DNA of 40,726 nucleotides, taken from assembly GCA_030428905.1 (NCBI GenBank), contig JAUIED010000026.1, forward strand, positions 1 to 40,726, read 5' to 3'. The translations under genes were made by a program, and so were the position numbers. Below, in pieces: positions 1 through 7,870 of this stretch. How positions within the stretch are numbered: the stretch's first letter is position 1; each line of letters opens with the position of its first letter. The notes below the pieces were generated by a model. It worked only from the letters and a program-made list of their open reading frames with translations. It was not told where the DNA came from and did no database searches. Source of the DNA: Gammaproteobacteria bacterium (GTDB lineage: Bacteria > Pseudomonadota > Gammaproteobacteria > Pseudomonadales > Azotimanducaceae).

Positions 1-15
1 CCCTGGCCGGGATAC

Positions 16-38
16 CAGGCTGCTTTTTCAGCAGCCTG
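16..38. repeat. Perfect 9-bp inverted repeat at left edge
   Basis: CAGGCTGCT at 16-24 and AGCAGCCTG at 30-38 are exact reverse complements around the loop TTTTC. No T-tract follows on either strand, so it is not a classical intrinsic terminator. It may be the end of a transcript entering from outside the window, or part of a repeat shared with the hairpin just to its right. Confidence 0.5.
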
Positions 39-46
39 TTAGGCAG

Positions 47-74
47 CAGACCCCCGGATGTTTCCGGGGATCTG
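47..74 (-). terminator. Hairpin just downstream of the saccharopine-dehydrogenase-like gene
   Basis: CCCCGGA (52-58) pairs with TCCGGGG (63-69) around a TGTT loop. CAGA (47-50) and TCTG (71-74) extend the stem after one mismatch. It starts 14 bp beyond the stop codon of the leftward gene, the right place for a transcription end. There is no U-tract in the leftward direction, so efficiency is uncertain. Confidence 0.4.
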
Positions 75-87
75 TTTCCCCAGGCCT

Positions 88-1305
88 TTACACCAGCTCG
101 AACGTCACGCCGGCATTTTCCGGAAGGCGTTCGAGCAGTGCGTCGCCCAGAGCCGAAGCCGGCGTCCAGAAACCGCCACCGACTACTGCCTCGTTCATGG
201 CCAGCGCCACGGCGCATTCGGCGAGCATCTTGGAAGTGGAGCCGTAGCCCGGATCTTTATCGCCATGCACCCGCGCGTGCACATTTTTGTCTCGGTCGAT
301 CGGGTGTTTGCCGAGCAGCTCGATCGTGAAGTACCCGTTCTCGATGGTTTCTTCGTCCGGCCCTTCGCCTGGTTTTGGCATCAACCTCTGCAGCAGATTG
401 CGGGTGGCTTCGATGGCTGCCAGGCCATTCATGCTGCGCATGCCGAGTCCGGTAGCGGCAGCACCGAGAAAACCGAGCGGGCCGCCGCGAACGAGCGTGG
501 CTTCGTCGTAGCGGAAGTCGCGTCCGTAGCGGTAACCCATCAACGCGTTGCTGCGCCGTACCACCCGGGTGTTGATGCCGGCCATGACGAACGGCGCAAT
601 CCATGAGGCGAAATCGATGTCGTACTCCGGCGTCAGGCGGTCTGGTCCGTCCAGGCCTCGATGTGCCCCCTTGGGGTTCAGAGCATACGGGTCAGCCAGG
701 GTGGCGATGATGGTCGGGTCCTTTGCCGCCTGCTCCATCATGCTCCACATGCTGTCCAGCGTGCCGCCGCTGAAGCCGCCTTTGAAGGCTGCTGCCCGGT
801 ACTTCACATGTCGGGCCGGTACACCGTGCCTCGCCTGCATCTCCTTCTGCACGAAGTAGGTGCCAAGGTCCGACGGGATGCTGTCGAATCCGCAGGTGTG
901 CACGATGACGGCGCCCGATTGCTGTGCCGTCGCTTCGTGGGCATCAATCATGCGGCGCATCCAGTGCACTTCTCCGGTGAGATCGCAGTAGTGCACGCCG
1001 AGCTCGGCGCAGGCGGCGACGACATCGCTGCCGTAGCGCGCATAGGGCCCTACAGTCGTCAGCACGACACGGCTGCGGCCGATGGCTTCCCGCAGGGCCT
1101 GTGGATCGCTGGAATCGGCCACCACGTAGGAGACGCCATCCGGCAGGCTGAGATCGGCAAAGAGTGCCTTGAGTTTCTCCTCGCTGCGGCCGGCCACGGC
1201 CCATTTGATGTTGCTGTCGGCGTAGCGGGACTGGAGATAGCGCGTCACCAGCTTGCCGGTGAAACCGGTGGCTCCGAATACCAGAACATCGATGTCTTTT
1301 TGCAT
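88..1305 (-). CDS. Saccharopine dehydrogenase-like NAD(P)-binding oxidoreductase (trans-acting enoyl reductase type)
   Basis: A 405-residue protein opens with a Rossmann signature, FGATGFTGK at about residues 10-18, preceded by the hydrophobic strand DVLV. Its overall pattern (GRSEEKL, a conserved CGFDSIPSD segment in the middle, then GGFSGGTLDSM) matches the saccharopine dehydrogenase NADP-binding family that includes eukaryotic SCCPDH and mycobacterial trans-acting enoyl reductases. Most bacterial members have no proven substrate; lipid-linked reduction is the usual guess and is only inference here. The ATG at 1305 is kept because the Rossmann strand begins five residues later; an AGGG about 11 nt upstream is a weak ribosome site. 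It is divergent from the DedA-type gene, with only 43 bp between the two starts. Confidence 0.85.
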   Translation of the reverse strand: MQKDIDVLVFGATGFTGKLVTRYLQSRYADSNIKWAVAGRSEEKLKALFADLSLPDGVSYVVADSSDPQALREAIGRSRVVLTTVGPYARYGSDVVAACAELGVHYCDLTGEVHWMRRMIDAHEATAQQSGAVIVHTCGFDSIPSDLGTYFVQKEMQARHGVPARHVKYRAAAFKGGFSGGTLDSMWSMMEQAAKDPTIIATLADPYALNPKGAHRGLDGPDRLTPEYDIDFASWIAPFVMAGINTRVVRRSNALMGYRYGRDFRYDEATLVRGGPLGFLGAAATGLGMRSMNGLAAIEATRNLLQRLMPKPGEGPDEETIENGYFTIELLGKHPIDRDKNVHARVHGDKDPGYGSTSKMLAECAVALAMNEAVVGGGFWTPASALGDALLERLPENAGVTFELV

Positions 1306-1348
1306 CGCAACGAGGCCCTTGTTCCCCTTAGAAAGGCGCTAGTGTAAC

Positions 1349-2068
1349 TTGAAACCCATCCCCGAAACGCTGGTCCAACGCCACATGCAACGTGTATGGA
1401 TATTTGGCGGCATCATTGCCGTGCTGGTGCTCGCAGCAACGCTGCTGCCGGTGGTCGAATGGCTTCAGGCCTTTCTCGCCTGGGTGCAGGCCAACCCGGG
1501 TATCTCCTGGGTCGTTTTCATTCTGGTCTATGTGGCGGCTACGGTGTTCATGCTGCCCGGGTCGGTGCTCACCCTGGGTGCGGGTTTCCTGTTCGGGCTC
1601 ACCGCCGGCTTTTTCGTGGTGAGCGCCGCCAGCACCCTGGGTGCTGCCTGTGCTTTCCTTGTGGGGCGTTTCTTCGTACGCGATTGGGTGGAAAGCAAAC
1701 TCAACGACATGCCGCGCTTCAGTGCGCTGGATCGTGCGGTTGGCGAGCGCGGCTGGCTGATCGTCGGCCTCACCCGCCTGTCTCCGATCTTTCCCTTCAA
1801 CCTGCTCAACTACGCTCTGGGCGTCACCCGGGTGCCTTTCGCGCAGTATGTGCTGGCGTCGTGGATCGGCATGATGCCAGGAACTGTGCTCTTCGTGTAT
1901 CTCGGGTCCGTGGGGCAGAACCTGGCGGCGCTGTTTTCCGGTGAGCTTCCCGACAGCGAATATACACAGTTCCTCTTCTACGGTGGCCTTGCGGCGACGC
2001 TTGTGCTCACCATTGTCATCACGCGCATCGCCACGCGCGCCCTGAACGCACAACTGGAGACCGCATGA
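1349..2068 (+). CDS. TVP38/TMEM64 (DedA-like, VTT domain) membrane protein
   Basis: 239 residues with several membrane segments (about 14-34, 50-72, 78-100, 160-185 and 205-228). The VTT-domain core is visible: the F/G-rich PGSVLTLGAGFLFG region, then GLTRLSPIFPFNLLNYALGVTRV, typical of the SNARE-associated Golgi/DedA superfamily. Such proteins act in the inner membrane; DedA relatives are linked to lipid or proton flux, but no function is fixed for this subgroup. The start chosen is TTG 1349, with a weak GAAAGG 12 nt upstream. ATG 1385 is an alternative but has no ribosome site. The stop overlaps the next start as ATGA, so the flavoprotein is translationally coupled. DedA-like plus MerA-like pairs are a recurring arrangement in proteobacteria. 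Confidence 0.88.
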   Translation: MKPIPETLVQRHMQRVWIFGGIIAVLVLAATLLPVVEWLQAFLAWVQANPGISWVVFILVYVAATVFMLPGSVLTLGAGFLFGLTAGFFVVSAASTLGAACAFLVGRFFVRDWVESKLNDMPRFSALDRAVGERGWLIVGLTRLSPIFPFNLLNYALGVTRVPFAQYVLASWIGMMPGTVLFVYLGSVGQNLAALFSGELPDSEYTQFLFYGGLAATLVLTIVITRIATRALNAQLETA

Positions 2069-3501
2069 GCTATCCCGGTGCAGCCTACGACGAAAGTTGG
2101 CTGAACTTCGTCGCCCCCACCGATTACGTCAACCCGACGCCCGGTGGGCGTTATCACCTGGTGGTCATTGGTGCCGGCACCGCAGGCCTGATCAGCGCCA
2201 TCGGCGCTGCAGGGCTTGGCGCACGGGTCGCACTCATCGAACGGCATCGCCTGGGAGGGGACTGTCTGAATGTGGGCTGCGTACCGTCGAAGGCGCTGCT
2301 GGAATTCACGGCGCACAACGCCCAGCCGCGGTTCGACGAGGCGTTCGAATGGTTGCGCCGGGTGCGCGCAGACATTGCGCCGCACGACTCCGTGGCTCGC
2401 TACTCCGAGCTCGGCGTAGACGTCTTCCTGGGTGACGCCCGCTTCGTCAGCCGCGACGCGGTGGAGGTAGACGGCTTGAGAATTGAGGGCCGGCGATTCG
2501 CCATCTGCACCGGTGCGAGTGCTGCGGTGCCGCCGATTCCAGGGCTTGCCCAAGCCCAGCCGCTCACCAACGAGACGGTGTTCGATCTGCAGGAGCAACC
2601 GGAGTCCATCGGCATCCTGGGCGCCGGTGCCATCGGTTGTGAGCTGGCCCAGGTGTTTGCGCGGCTGGGTGTTGCCGTGCATCTGTTCGAAATGGCTCCC
2701 AGGGTGTTGCCGCTGGAGAGCGAGGCGGCGAGCGCTGTCGTCGCCGAGGCGTTGGTCGATGCGGGGGTGACGCTGCATCTGGGCCAGGCCGTGAGCGCCG
2801 TGGAGGATGGCGCGATCTGCTGCGGTGAGGTGCACACGCCTGTGGCGAGAATTCTCGTCGCCCTTGGACGCAAGCCGAACACCCAGGGTCTCAGCCTGCC
2901 GCTGGCGGGCGTCAACGTCACCGAGCGTGGTTTCGTTCAGGTGGACCACAAGCTGCGCACTACCAACCAACACATCTTTGCTGCCGGCGATTGCGCAACG
3001 CCGGTGCAGTTCACCCATCATGCCGACGCCCAGGCGCGGGTGGTGGTGCAGAACGCGCTGTTTGCACCCACAGCCCGTGCCGATGGGCTAGTGGTGCCGC
3101 ACTGCACCTACACGCAGCCGGAGGTTGCATCCGTAGGTGAGAGCCGGGCGAGCCTCGAAAGCAACGGCGAGGCGTTTGATGCTTATCGCGTCGACTTTGC
3201 GGAGCTGGATCGCGGCCGCGCCACCCCGGGCGCGGCGGGTTTCGCGGAGGTTTACACCCGCAAAGGCAAAGACACGATTCTCGGTGCCAGCATCGTCGGC
3301 CCGGATGCAGGCGAGCAACTCGCCCTGGTAGTGCTGCTCATGAGCAATGGTCTCGGTCTGGCTGCGGCGGGAAAGACGATATTCAGCTACCCCACCCGCG
3401 CGGAATTTCTCAAGCGCCTGGCCAATGAATACAACCGAACGCGTTTGACGCCCACGGCCAGCCGCATGTTTGCACGCTGGTTCGACTTTACGGGTGCGTA
3501 G
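2065..3501 (+). CDS. FAD-dependent pyridine nucleotide-disulfide oxidoreductase (MerA/dihydrolipoamide dehydrogenase-like)
   Basis: 478 residues of class I pyridine nucleotide-disulfide oxidoreductase. The FAD GxGxxG is at residues 36-41. The redox-active disulfide is C67-LNVG-C72, followed by VPSK. A second GxGxxG for NAD(P)H lies near residue 190 (LGAGAIGCEL), and the FAD-closing ATP-like motif AAGD is near residue 310. The C-terminal dimerisation domain has YPTRAEF where lipoamide dehydrogenase has the His-Pro..Glu dyad, so lipoamide is an unlikely substrate. There is no N-terminal heavy-metal domain and no vicinal C-terminal Cys pair, so it is not a true mercuric reductase. It probably works with the DedA-like membrane protein whose stop codon its start overlaps. 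The actual electron acceptor is unknown. Confidence 0.9.
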   Translation: MSYPGAAYDESWLNFVAPTDYVNPTPGGRYHLVVIGAGTAGLISAIGAAGLGARVALIERHRLGGDCLNVGCVPSKALLEFTAHNAQPRFDEAFEWLRRVRADIAPHDSVARYSELGVDVFLGDARFVSRDAVEVDGLRIEGRRFAICTGASAAVPPIPGLAQAQPLTNETVFDLQEQPESIGILGAGAIGCELAQVFARLGVAVHLFEMAPRVLPLESEAASAVVAEALVDAGVTLHLGQAVSAVEDGAICCGEVHTPVARILVALGRKPNTQGLSLPLAGVNVTERGFVQVDHKLRTTNQHIFAAGDCATPVQFTHHADAQARVVVQNALFAPTARADGLVVPHCTYTQPEVASVGESRASLESNGEAFDAYRVDFAELDRGRATPGAAGFAEVYTRKGKDTILGASIVGPDAGEQLALVVLLMSNGLGLAAAGKTIFSYPTRAEFLKRLANEYNRTRLTPTASRMFARWFDFTGA

Positions 3502-4444
3502 CACGGCAGTTGTACTGCTTGCGCTGGTCGCAGGCCCCGCAGCTGCGCTGGAGTCGCTGCACCTGTTGATCCCCGGCGGCGCCGGCGGCGGGTGGGACAT
3601 CACCGCGCGGGCGGCTGGACGGGCGCTCATGGTTTCCGGGCTCGTGTCGCAGGTGTCGTTCGAGAATCGCAGCGGTGCCGGTGGCGGCAAGGGCGTGGCT
3701 TATCTGCAGGAAGCGGCAGCGCAGTCTGCAGACGTGCTCATGGTCAGCTCCACACCGATCGTCGTGCGCTCCCTGAAACCTGCGTTTCAGCAGAACTGGC
3801 GCCAGCTCACGCCGATCGCCTCGCTGATCGGCGACTACGGCGCCGTGGTCGTGCGCAGCGACTCACCGTTCGCGGACTTCCCGGCGCTGGCTGCGGCGTT
3901 GCGCGGCAGCCCTCGGAGCATCAAATTCGCCGGCGGCTCGAACCGCGGCGATCTCGATCATCTGATCCTCGCGCGCATCTTCGAGGCGCTGGATCTGGAC
4001 CCGGCGGATGCCCGCTATGTGCCCTACGGTGCCGGCGGGCAGGCGACGCTTGCACTGCTGTCGGGGGAGGTGGGCGCTATGTCGGCCACGGTTGGGGATG
4101 CCATCGCCCACGTCCGCGGCGGGCGGGCGCAGATACTCGCCGTGGCGGCACCGCAACGCCTCGATGCGCTGCCGGACGTGCCGACCTTCCGCGAACTTGG
4201 CTGGCCGGTGGAGTTTCTCAACTGGCGCGGATTCTTTGCCGCGCCGGGCATAGCCGAGGAGCGGCGTGATGCCTTCGCCGTCGTGTTGAATCAGCTGCGT
4301 GGTACCGATGCCTGGCGGCAAGCCCGAACGCGCTACGGTTGGACGGAGGTCTATCACGAGGGCGCTGCTTTCAGTGCCTTTCTGGAGGCGCAGGAACACC
4401 TCATGCGGCGGCTCCTGCTGCGCCTTGGGTTCGTCAGCGAGTGA
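3494..4444 (+). CDS. tctC: Tripartite tricarboxylate transporter substrate-binding protein (TctC family)
   Basis: 316 residues from GTG 3494, which gives a compact signal peptide (RSTAVVLLALVAGPAAA) followed by the mature protein. TTG 3470 would add eight residues and a 32-nt overlap with the upstream gene and looks less likely. Family hallmarks: LLIPGGAGGGWDITARA near the mature N-terminus, ENRSGAGGGKG, the middle NRGDLDHL segment, and DVPTFRELGWP toward the C-terminus. TctC proteins are periplasmic receptors that deliver carboxylates to the TctAB membrane complex; the ligand here cannot be read from sequence. It overlaps the flavoprotein by 8 nt and the tctB start by GTGA. Confidence 0.92.
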   Translation: MRSTAVVLLALVAGPAAALESLHLLIPGGAGGGWDITARAAGRALMVSGLVSQVSFENRSGAGGGKGVAYLQEAAAQSADVLMVSSTPIVVRSLKPAFQQNWRQLTPIASLIGDYGAVVVRSDSPFADFPALAAALRGSPRSIKFAGGSNRGDLDHLILARIFEALDLDPADARYVPYGAGGQATLALLSGEVGAMSATVGDAIAHVRGGRAQILAVAAPQRLDALPDVPTFRELGWPVEFLNWRGFFAAPGIAEERRDAFAVVLNQLRGTDAWRQARTRYGWTEVYHEGAAFSAFLEAQEHLMRRLLLRLGFVSE

Positions 4445-4896
4445 TCGGGCAACGTTTTGGCGGGTTGATCATGCTCGTTATCTCGCTCGGCTATGGCATC
4501 GCGGCGCTTGGCATTCCGGTGCTGCCGGCAGATGCACTTGAGCCCATGAGTGCTCGCACATTGCCGTTGGTGTTGTCAGCCCTGGGACTGCTGCTGGGCG
4601 TGGCGCTCTGGTTCAACGGCCTGGAGGTCGAGCGAGATGTGCTGGAAAGAATCACTCCTGCGGCTGGCATCAGGGCTGCAGGGCTCCTCGGATTGTGTGC
4701 GATGTACGGGCTTGCCCTGGAGCCGCTCGGTTTTGTTGTCGCCAGTTGTGGCGCAGTGACCGCTGGCCTTTTGCTGATGGGTGAACGACGTCCACTGCTG
4801 CTGTTCGGCTTGCCAATCCTCGTCGTGGGGCTGGTGTGGCTGGTACTGGAAGGGCTGCTCGAGGTGCACCTGGCGTGGGGATCGCTATGGCATTGA
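4441..4896 (+). CDS. tctB: Tripartite tricarboxylate transporter small membrane subunit (TctB family)
   Basis: 151 residues starting at GTG 4441, which overlaps the tctC stop (GTGA). The reading frame is open further upstream, but that part lies inside tctC and lacks membrane character. Four membrane segments fit the TctB fold: about 9-28, 39-57, 78-98 and 108-140. The sequence between them (PVLPADALEPMSARTLPLVL) resembles the periplasmic loop of the family. TctB is the poorly conserved small subunit that works with TctA in the inner membrane. The gene ends 10 nt inside the next one, a Cys-rich lipoprotein, instead of running directly into tctA as is usual. Confidence 0.85.
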   Translation: MIGQRFGGLIMLVISLGYGIAALGIPVLPADALEPMSARTLPLVLSALGLLLGVALWFNGLEVERDVLERITPAAGIRAAGLLGLCAMYGLALEPLGFVVASCGAVTAGLLLMGERRPLLLFGLPILVVGLVWLVLEGLLEVHLAWGSLWH

Positions 4897-6359
4897 GATG
4901 GGCCGGTGTTCGTTGGTTTGCCTTGCTCCTGGTGGGATTGGTTTGTGCATGTGGCGAACCGGTGGGCAGCCCATGCCAGATCGTCGGAGATGGTTTTCAC
5001 GCCCGTGATGCCTGCGCGCACCGTTGCCTTTCCCGCTGGTCGATCACCTGTCCCGGCGGCGAAGCGGTGGTTCCTGGAGTCTGCTCCGGGGACTTCGGCT
5101 GCAGCCCGGGAAGTTGTCCCTCCGGTCAGGTGTGCTACCACGACAATGATCCGTTCGACGATCGCAGCTACTGCCTGCCGGCGGACGTCTGCGGCGCACA
5201 GTCTGCCGACGTGCTGACCCGCTGGGAGCGTCGGACCCTGGATCGTCAGGAGGAAATACGTGCTGCTCGCCGCGCACCTCCTGCTCTTCGGGCGAAGCCT
5301 GTGCCGACCGCACCCGCGGAAACGACTCAGGCACCCGCCATTGGGCAGGTTGTGACGTCACCTCCCATTTCACCGGTGCCCCCAGAGCTGCCTTGCGAAG
5401 CCGATGCCCAACGCGATGTGTTCTTCGTTGGTCCGAGTGCGGTGCGGCGAGGCGACCGTTTTACTCAAGACCTGCCGTTCGGGTGGCGCTTCGTCCTCGA
5501 ACCCCAATCGGCAGGATGGCGCATCGTGCTGCAGGATCGTCCTGAACGTGCCGGCGCGGTGGATCTCTCGAGTGTGACACCACCTCTGCATGGTCTGAGT
5601 GCGCGGGATATTGCGGGGTGGCATTTCCGCGACCGCCGCAATCTGGGTCCCAACCGGGGGGATGTGAACGCCCCGCAACATCTGCGGTTGTTCTCTTTTG
5701 AGCCGGAGCTCATCGGAACCGGCGGGGTCCGCGGGGTGTTAGAGGGCAGCGGCAGAGGCTGGCTCCGCATGGGGGCAATGACGCTGAGCCCGCCGGCAGC
5801 CGGACAACAGGCACACATTGAACAGATGCGCTTCGAGGCATGCCTGACCTGGCTGCGTGCGGACAGCAAAACAGTCCAACGTTGGCGGACGGCGCTCGCT
5901 TCCAGCCGAGAGGCGCTGCGACATAATCATCCGCAGCAAGCTGACACAGCACTCTTGGAGCGCTGTGGGTTGAACCTGAGCAGGTTCTCGGTGCGCTCCG
6001 ATCTTCCGGCGCAGGCGCTCGACATCGACGGCGACGGCACTTCGGATCTGGCGGCGTTCGTGGAGAGCGATGGTGGGGCGGCGATCGCTCTGTGCAGAGG
6101 CGGTGAGGTGTTGGTGCTGTTGGATGAACGCAGCGAGACCATTCGTGATGCAACACCAGTGCCGCTGTTTTCCGCCATCGAGCGGTGGTACTCCGTACCA
6201 GGAGATCGAGGCGCGTTTGGCTACGTCGATGAACCCGCATGGCCGCGTATGGATGGAGAAGCTCTGATGCTGGAGCGGCTGGAGAAATCGCTGCATGCGC
6301 TGTACTGGCGCGACGGCGCGGTGCGTCTGCACCGCGTGTACCGCTATGTCGAGCCTTGA
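4887..6359 (+). CDS. Cys-rich secreted lipoprotein of unknown function inside the tct operon
   Basis: 490 residues from ATG 4887, 10 nt inside tctB. The N-terminus is a lipoprotein signal: a hydrophobic run, then V19-C-A-C22, with C22 as the likely lipidated residue. Ten further cysteines follow (residues 30, 43, 47, 55, 66, 72, 77, 83, 96 and 102) in a Gly/Pro-rich segment, enough for five disulfides. A proline-rich linker (about 130-180) leads to a larger domain. Near residue 379 is DIDGDGTSD, a calcium-binding loop of the EF-hand/FG-GAP type. I do not recognise a family for the whole protein. Its position between tctB and tctA, with tight overlaps on both sides, suggests an accessory to carboxylate uptake, perhaps a periplasmic or outer-membrane capture factor; that is inference. 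An in-frame start at 4836 is rejected because it lies in tctB. Confidence 0.75.
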   Translation: MALRWAGVRWFALLLVGLVCACGEPVGSPCQIVGDGFHARDACAHRCLSRWSITCPGGEAVVPGVCSGDFGCSPGSCPSGQVCYHDNDPFDDRSYCLPADVCGAQSADVLTRWERRTLDRQEEIRAARRAPPALRAKPVPTAPAETTQAPAIGQVVTSPPISPVPPELPCEADAQRDVFFVGPSAVRRGDRFTQDLPFGWRFVLEPQSAGWRIVLQDRPERAGAVDLSSVTPPLHGLSARDIAGWHFRDRRNLGPNRGDVNAPQHLRLFSFEPELIGTGGVRGVLEGSGRGWLRMGAMTLSPPAAGQQAHIEQMRFEACLTWLRADSKTVQRWRTALASSREALRHNHPQQADTALLERCGLNLSRFSVRSDLPAQALDIDGDGTSDLAAFVESDGGAAIALCRGGEVLVLLDERSETIRDATPVPLFSAIERWYSVPGDRGAFGYVDEPAWPRMDGEALMLERLEKSLHALYWRDGAVRLHRVYRYVEP

Positions 6360-6373
6360 GCGGGAGATCAGTT

Positions 6374-7870
6374 TTGCTTGATGGCCTACTGACGGCGCTT
6401 ACGCCCCTCAACCTGCTGATGGTGGTGAGCGGCTGTCTTGCCGGTACGTTCATCGGTATGTTGCCGGGCCTCGGGCCGGCCACCGCCGTGGCGCTGATGA
6501 TACCGGTGACCTATGCGCTCGATCCTGCATCCGCTCTGATCATGTTGGCAGGGGTCTACTACGGTTCGGTGTTTGGCGGTTCGACGTCCTCGATCCTCAT
6601 CAACGCGCCGGGTTGTGCGTCGACGCTGGCAACCACGTTCGATGGCTATCCGTTGGCACGCAGCGGTCGAGCAGGCACTGCGCTGGCCGTAGCCGCGTAT
6701 GCCAGCTTTACAGGAGGCACCGTTGGAGCACTGGCCCTTCTGGTGGCCGCGCCGGCGCTTGCTGGTCTCGCTCAGGGATTCCAGTCGCCAGACTACTTCA
6801 TGCTGATGGTTGTGGCGCTGATCGGTGTGTCGGCCCTTGCGGGCGCAGGGCGGGTACTCGCCGGGTACGCGATGGCGGTGCTCGGCATGATGCTGGCCAC
6901 CGTCGGCACCGATGCCATCTCCGGCCTGCCGCGGTTGACCTTTGGTCGCCTGGATCTCATCGATGGGTTCAGCTTTCTGCTGCTGGCCATGGCGACCTTC
7001 GCGCTCGCAGAAGTCATCGTCAGCGTGCTGCAGGGCCAGGATCAGGCGCAGGCTGAGCCCACCCGTGACATCGGCTCGTTACGTCTGTCGGGCGCGCAGG
7101 CCAGCGATCTTGCAGCGCCGGTGGCGCGCTCTTCCATCCTGGGCTTCCTGGTGGGGGTGCTGCCTGGCGCGGGTGCGACCATCGCCTCGTTTCTTGCCTA
7201 TGGCACCGAGCGCAATCTGGCACCGGCCGAGCGCAAGGCAGAGTTTGGCAGCGGCAGCTTGCGTGGTGTTGCTGCGCCGGAGGCGGCGAACAACGCGGCG
7301 TCCACGGGCTCGTTTGTTCCTTTGTTGACGCTTGGTATTCCGGGGTCAGGTACCACGGCAATCCTGCTGGGGGCGTTGATCGCGCACGGCCTGCAACCGG
7401 GTCCGAGGCTCTTTGTGGAGCACCCAGAGGTTTTCTGGTCGGTCATCGCCTCCATGTACATCGGCAATCTGGTACTGCTGTTCATCAACCTGCCGTTGAT
7501 TCCCTACCTTGCCCGGGCCTTGCGCCTGCAACGACGCGTGCTGTTTCCGCTGGTGGTGCTGTTCAGCCTGCTCGGCGTCTACCTGGTGTCGTTCAACCCG
7601 GTAGACATGATCATCATGGCGGCGGTAACGGCAGCCGCTGTGGTGTTGCGCCTCGCCGGCTTTCCCCTGGCGCCACTGCTGCTGGGATTCATCGTCGGCG
7701 GCTATCTGGAGGAAAATCTGCAACGCAGCCTGCTGCTCTACGACGGGGGCTGGCATTTTCTCTGGACGCGCCCGTCAACGGCCGTCCTTTCGGTGCTGGC
7801 TCTTATTCTGTTCGCTGTGCCGTTGGTGCGGGCTGTTTCCGCGCCGTTAAAAGATCGGTTCGGGCGCTGA
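6374..7870 (+). CDS. tctA: Tripartite tricarboxylate transporter large permease (TctA family)
   Basis: 498 residues, the usual TctA length. The start is placed at TTG 6374, with GGGAG at 6362-6366 seven nt upstream; an ATG at 6239 in the same frame lies inside the lipoprotein gene. The family signatures are clear: GTFIGMLPGLGPATAVALMIPVTY near the N-terminus, YYGSVFGGSTSSILINAPG at about 65-85, and the symmetry-related second half with GVLPGAGATIASFLAYGTER and LTLGIPGSGTTAILLGALI. About 10-12 membrane segments form the inner-membrane carboxylate symporter with TctB and TctC. The last 24 nt overlap the tail of the convergent RND gene. Confidence 0.95.
   Translation: MLDGLLTALTPLNLLMVVSGCLAGTFIGMLPGLGPATAVALMIPVTYALDPASALIMLAGVYYGSVFGGSTSSILINAPGCASTLATTFDGYPLARSGRAGTALAVAAYASFTGGTVGALALLVAAPALAGLAQGFQSPDYFMLMVVALIGVSALAGAGRVLAGYAMAVLGMMLATVGTDAISGLPRLTFGRLDLIDGFSFLLLAMATFALAEVIVSVLQGQDQAQAEPTRDIGSLRLSGAQASDLAAPVARSSILGFLVGVLPGAGATIASFLAYGTERNLAPAERKAEFGSGSLRGVAAPEAANNAASTGSFVPLLTLGIPGSGTTAILLGALIAHGLQPGPRLFVEHPEVFWSVIASMYIGNLVLLFINLPLIPYLARALRLQRRVLFPLVVLFSLLGVYLVSFNPVDMIIMAAVTAAAVVLRLAGFPLAPLLLGFIVGGYLEENLQRSLLLYDGGWHFLWTRPSTAVLSVLALILFAVPLVRAVSAPLKDRFGR

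Noticed and set aside
1328-2053. Minus-strand 241-codon frame
   Set aside because: Antisense to the DedA-like gene; the translation is His/Gln/Arg-rich, without membrane or domain features.
2065-3501. True mercuric reductase
   Set aside because: It lacks the N-terminal metal-binding domain and the C-terminal vicinal cysteines, and no mer genes are nearby.
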